DNA of 17,134 nucleotides from CBCXVS01 sp965178525. GTDB lineage: Bacteria > Tectomicrobia > Entotheonellia > Entotheonellales > Entotheonellaceae. Both the position numbers and the translations under genes were made by a program. The stretch is taken from the NCBI GenBank assembly GCA_965178525.1, contig CBCXVS010000161.1, positions 1 to 17,134 on the forward strand, read 5' to 3'. Of this stretch, positions 15,712-17,134 are shown in pieces. How positions within the stretch are numbered: the stretch's first letter is position 1; each line of letters begins with the position of its first letter. The notes beneath the pieces were generated by a model. That model did not search any database. It was given only the letters and a program-made list of their open reading frames with translations, and was not told where the DNA came from.

Positions 15712-16742
15712 TCAACGCCGCGCTTTGCTGCTTGTTTGCGCCCGCGTCGCCGACGTATACGCTCGCGTGGCAAACGATTGATAGCTATCGCGTTGAATAA
15801 GTGGCACGGCCGTCCTGGTAAACTCCTCAGGCGTCTCAACCGCGGCGAGAGAGGTGACGTAAGCCTGCACGAACACCTTCTCATCGCCCGGGATCATCCA
15901 GCTGCCACACTCGTCCGCAAAGACGATGTCCTCGCCACTTTCCATCGTGTCAATGAGCCGGACGACGGTTCGATAGAACTTGGGATACGGATGTTTCTTG
16001 ATGCTGCTCATCTTCGTGACATCTTTGGAGAGCAGACGTAAAAAGGCAAAATCGGCGGTGGCGACCGACCGTTTTCCGGATAAACTTCTCAGCCACGCCG
16101 CCAGTTTGTTTTGAAACCACGCGGGGCCTTTCTGGGTATCGAGGATACTCTCGATGAGCCAGTGCAGCCACCAGGTGGCCCGCTTGTTTGCACGCCCCAA
16201 CTCCCAGGTGTCAGGTTCGGCCTGGTGCACGATGTGGTCACGCCGTGCAAAGCGGCGGCAATGTCGACCTCCGGATACCATTCCTCCTCAAAAGCGGTGT
16301 AGATGAGGGGACGGATGGTCGCCGCGATGCGCTCCAGGTCCTCGACAAAGGTGGTGGTGTCAAAATAGGGCGGCTCCCAGTGTTCCTCCTGCACCATGTA
16401 CGGCCCTTCCTCTTGTGCCGCCGTGTCGACGATACCATTCCACGCGTCCCACGCGTCGGACCAAGTCTGCGCCAATTTGGCCATGGACACGGGTGCGCTT
16501 TCAGGTGCTCGGCGGTTGCCATCGGCTCGATAGGGATAGAGAACTTGCTCGACGGTCTGTCGGGTATCCGGCTGCAGCAGCGGCAAGACCTGCGCCTGTA
16601 GATCGGACGTCATCACCGTGAAGCATACATCGAGAAGCTGCGCGATTTCCTCATGGGTCAGCGCGGCAAAAAGGCGGTCGCCAGCTCGAACAGCGGCGGC
16701 GCCCGATTTAACCTTTTGGCTCTTTGGCGGTTTCTTCGGCAT
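15712..16742 (-). pseudogene. unrecognised protein, about 343 aa, with one frameshift
   Basis: The gene starts at ATG 16742 (MPKKPPKSQKVKSG; GGAG about 10 nt upstream), 32 bp after the aminotransferase stop on the same strand. It reads well to about 16245 (ALTHEEIAQLLDVCF, WSDAWDAWNGIVDTA, WYPEVDIAAALHG). It then continues in another frame as DHIVHQAEPDTWELG, WWLHWLIESILD, GPAWFQNKLAAWLRSL, GEDIVFADECGSWMIPGDEKVFVQAY, ending at TGA 15712. One extra base near 16238-16250 joins both frames. The protein is tryptophan-rich, mixed helical and apparently soluble, with a basic N-terminus; no signal peptide or transmembrane segment is seen. I do not recognise the family. The C-terminal frame may also be disturbed, since another frame stays open past 15712. 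Confidence 0.65.
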
Positions 16743-16774
16743 GTGGTGTGCGCTCCATCAACCGTGTGCGGTCC

Positions 16775-17086
16775 TCAGGATGCGGCGGCCAAGACGTTCT
16801 GCGCGGCGGCGATGCCCGCACCATAAGCTTCACCATAAGCTTCTTTGAGGCCATGCTGCGGCAGGAGATGCTCCAACGCCGAGAGCACCAAGAGCACATT
16901 ACTCGCCTTGCACGACTCGCCCATCAAACCGATGCGCCATATCTTCCCCTGCAGGTCTCCCAGGCCGCCGCCGATCTCGATGCTGTAATCCCGGTAGAGC
17001 TGACGCTGCACCTGCGCTCCCTCGACGCCCTCGGGAATGACAATGGTAGTCAGCGGATCTAAGCGTGCGACCTGAAGACGCCTAAC
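16775..17086 (-). pseudogene. class V aminotransferase (alanine/serine-glyoxylate type), C-terminal remnant
   Basis: The minus strand reads LDPLTTIVIPEGVEG, then RDYSIEIGGGLGDLQGKIWRIGLMGES and LLVLSALEHLL, the C-terminal small domain of PLP-dependent alanine-glyoxylate/serine-glyoxylate aminotransferases. The frame is closed upstream by TAA at 17087-17089, and family-like sequence fades near 17071. The PLP-binding Lys and about three quarters of the protein are missing. It is therefore either truncated by a rearrangement at 17071-17090 or frameshifted there, with the rest beyond the window. A 12-bp tandem duplication (16819-16842) repeats EAYG near the C-terminus. Confidence 0.8.
16819..16842. 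repeat. perfect 12-bp tandem duplication
   Basis: CACCATAAGCTT occurs twice in a row. On the minus strand it encodes EAYGEAYG in the tail of the aminotransferase remnant, so the duplication is in frame. Confidence 0.85.
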
Positions 17087-17118
17087 TTAAGTGGTTTGAA
17101 CCAGTTGAAGGAAATGCA

Positions 17119-17134
17119 GGTCCGTGTGCGGACC
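17119..17134. repeat. short perfect hairpin at window edge
   Basis: GGTCCG, TGTG and CGGACC form a 6-bp perfect stem at the very end of the window, close to the point where aminotransferase homology is lost. It could belong to an inserted element continuing outside. Confidence 0.4.

Noticed and set aside
1..17134. CRISPR array, tRNA, rRNA, or a complete insertion sequence
   Set aside because: No regularly spaced repeats, no RNA gene signature and no transposase frame were seen on either strand.

Overview
The window reads as a piece of a GC-rich genome from an uncultured environmental or symbiotic bacterium. The catabolic genes look roughly 60% G+C by eye, while the toxin-antitoxin stretches at about 5.2-7.8 kb and 14.9-15.6 kb look more AT-rich. 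It holds no rRNA, tRNA or ribosomal-protein marker, so the phylum cannot be fixed. The mix of hydantoinase/oxoprolinase A and B proteins, an HpaB-type flavin monooxygenase, an amidase, a NIPSNAP protein, a very large winged-helix/cyclase-like/ATPase/TPR regulator and many PIN modules would suit large heterotroph genomes such as Tectomicrobia or some Proteobacteria; this is only an impression.

Layout. (1) 18-5158, minus strand: a hyuA-hyuB-hpaB-like operon, transcribed in that order from a control region at about 5186-5305. It encodes an ATP-dependent hydantoinase/oxoprolinase pair followed by a group D flavin monooxygenase whose C-terminus is lost near the window edge. (2) 5186-7850: a patchwork of degenerate direct repeats, two Uma2 nuclease-family remnants, a remnant of a second MFS transporter gene and two PIN-domain toxin-antitoxin modules. 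(3) 7857-12865: an MFS transporter diverging from a giant regulator. The regulator's frame is cut by two in-frame TAG codons, both where the family appears to carry glutamine. (4) 12862-14776: a NIPSNAP-family protein and an amidase-signature enzyme, divergently transcribed. (5) 14799-17134: a 22-bp inverted repeat, a third PIN module whose toxin is frameshifted, a frameshifted protein of unknown function and the C-terminal remnant of a class V aminotransferase.

How the parts may work together. The hyuA upstream region and the amidase/NIPSNAP intergenic region share a bipartite motif: CTATAGCAAA, then 13 bp, then TGCATAATAG, with identical spacing 8 kb apart. A diverged copy lies at about 5681-5789. 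The simplest reading is a split regulon in which the HyuAB ATPase-hydrolase, the monooxygenase, the amidase and the NIPSNAP protein act on one nitrogen-containing, perhaps cyclic, substrate. The substrate cannot be read from the sequence. The HpaB-like protein has exchanged the Tyr and His that bind the phenol in characterised HpaB, which argues for a different substrate.

Damage is unusually dense. I count two premature amber codons, three probable single-base frameshifts and four truncated gene remnants in 17 kb. This fits either a genome in decay or uncorrected sequence errors; raw read data would decide.
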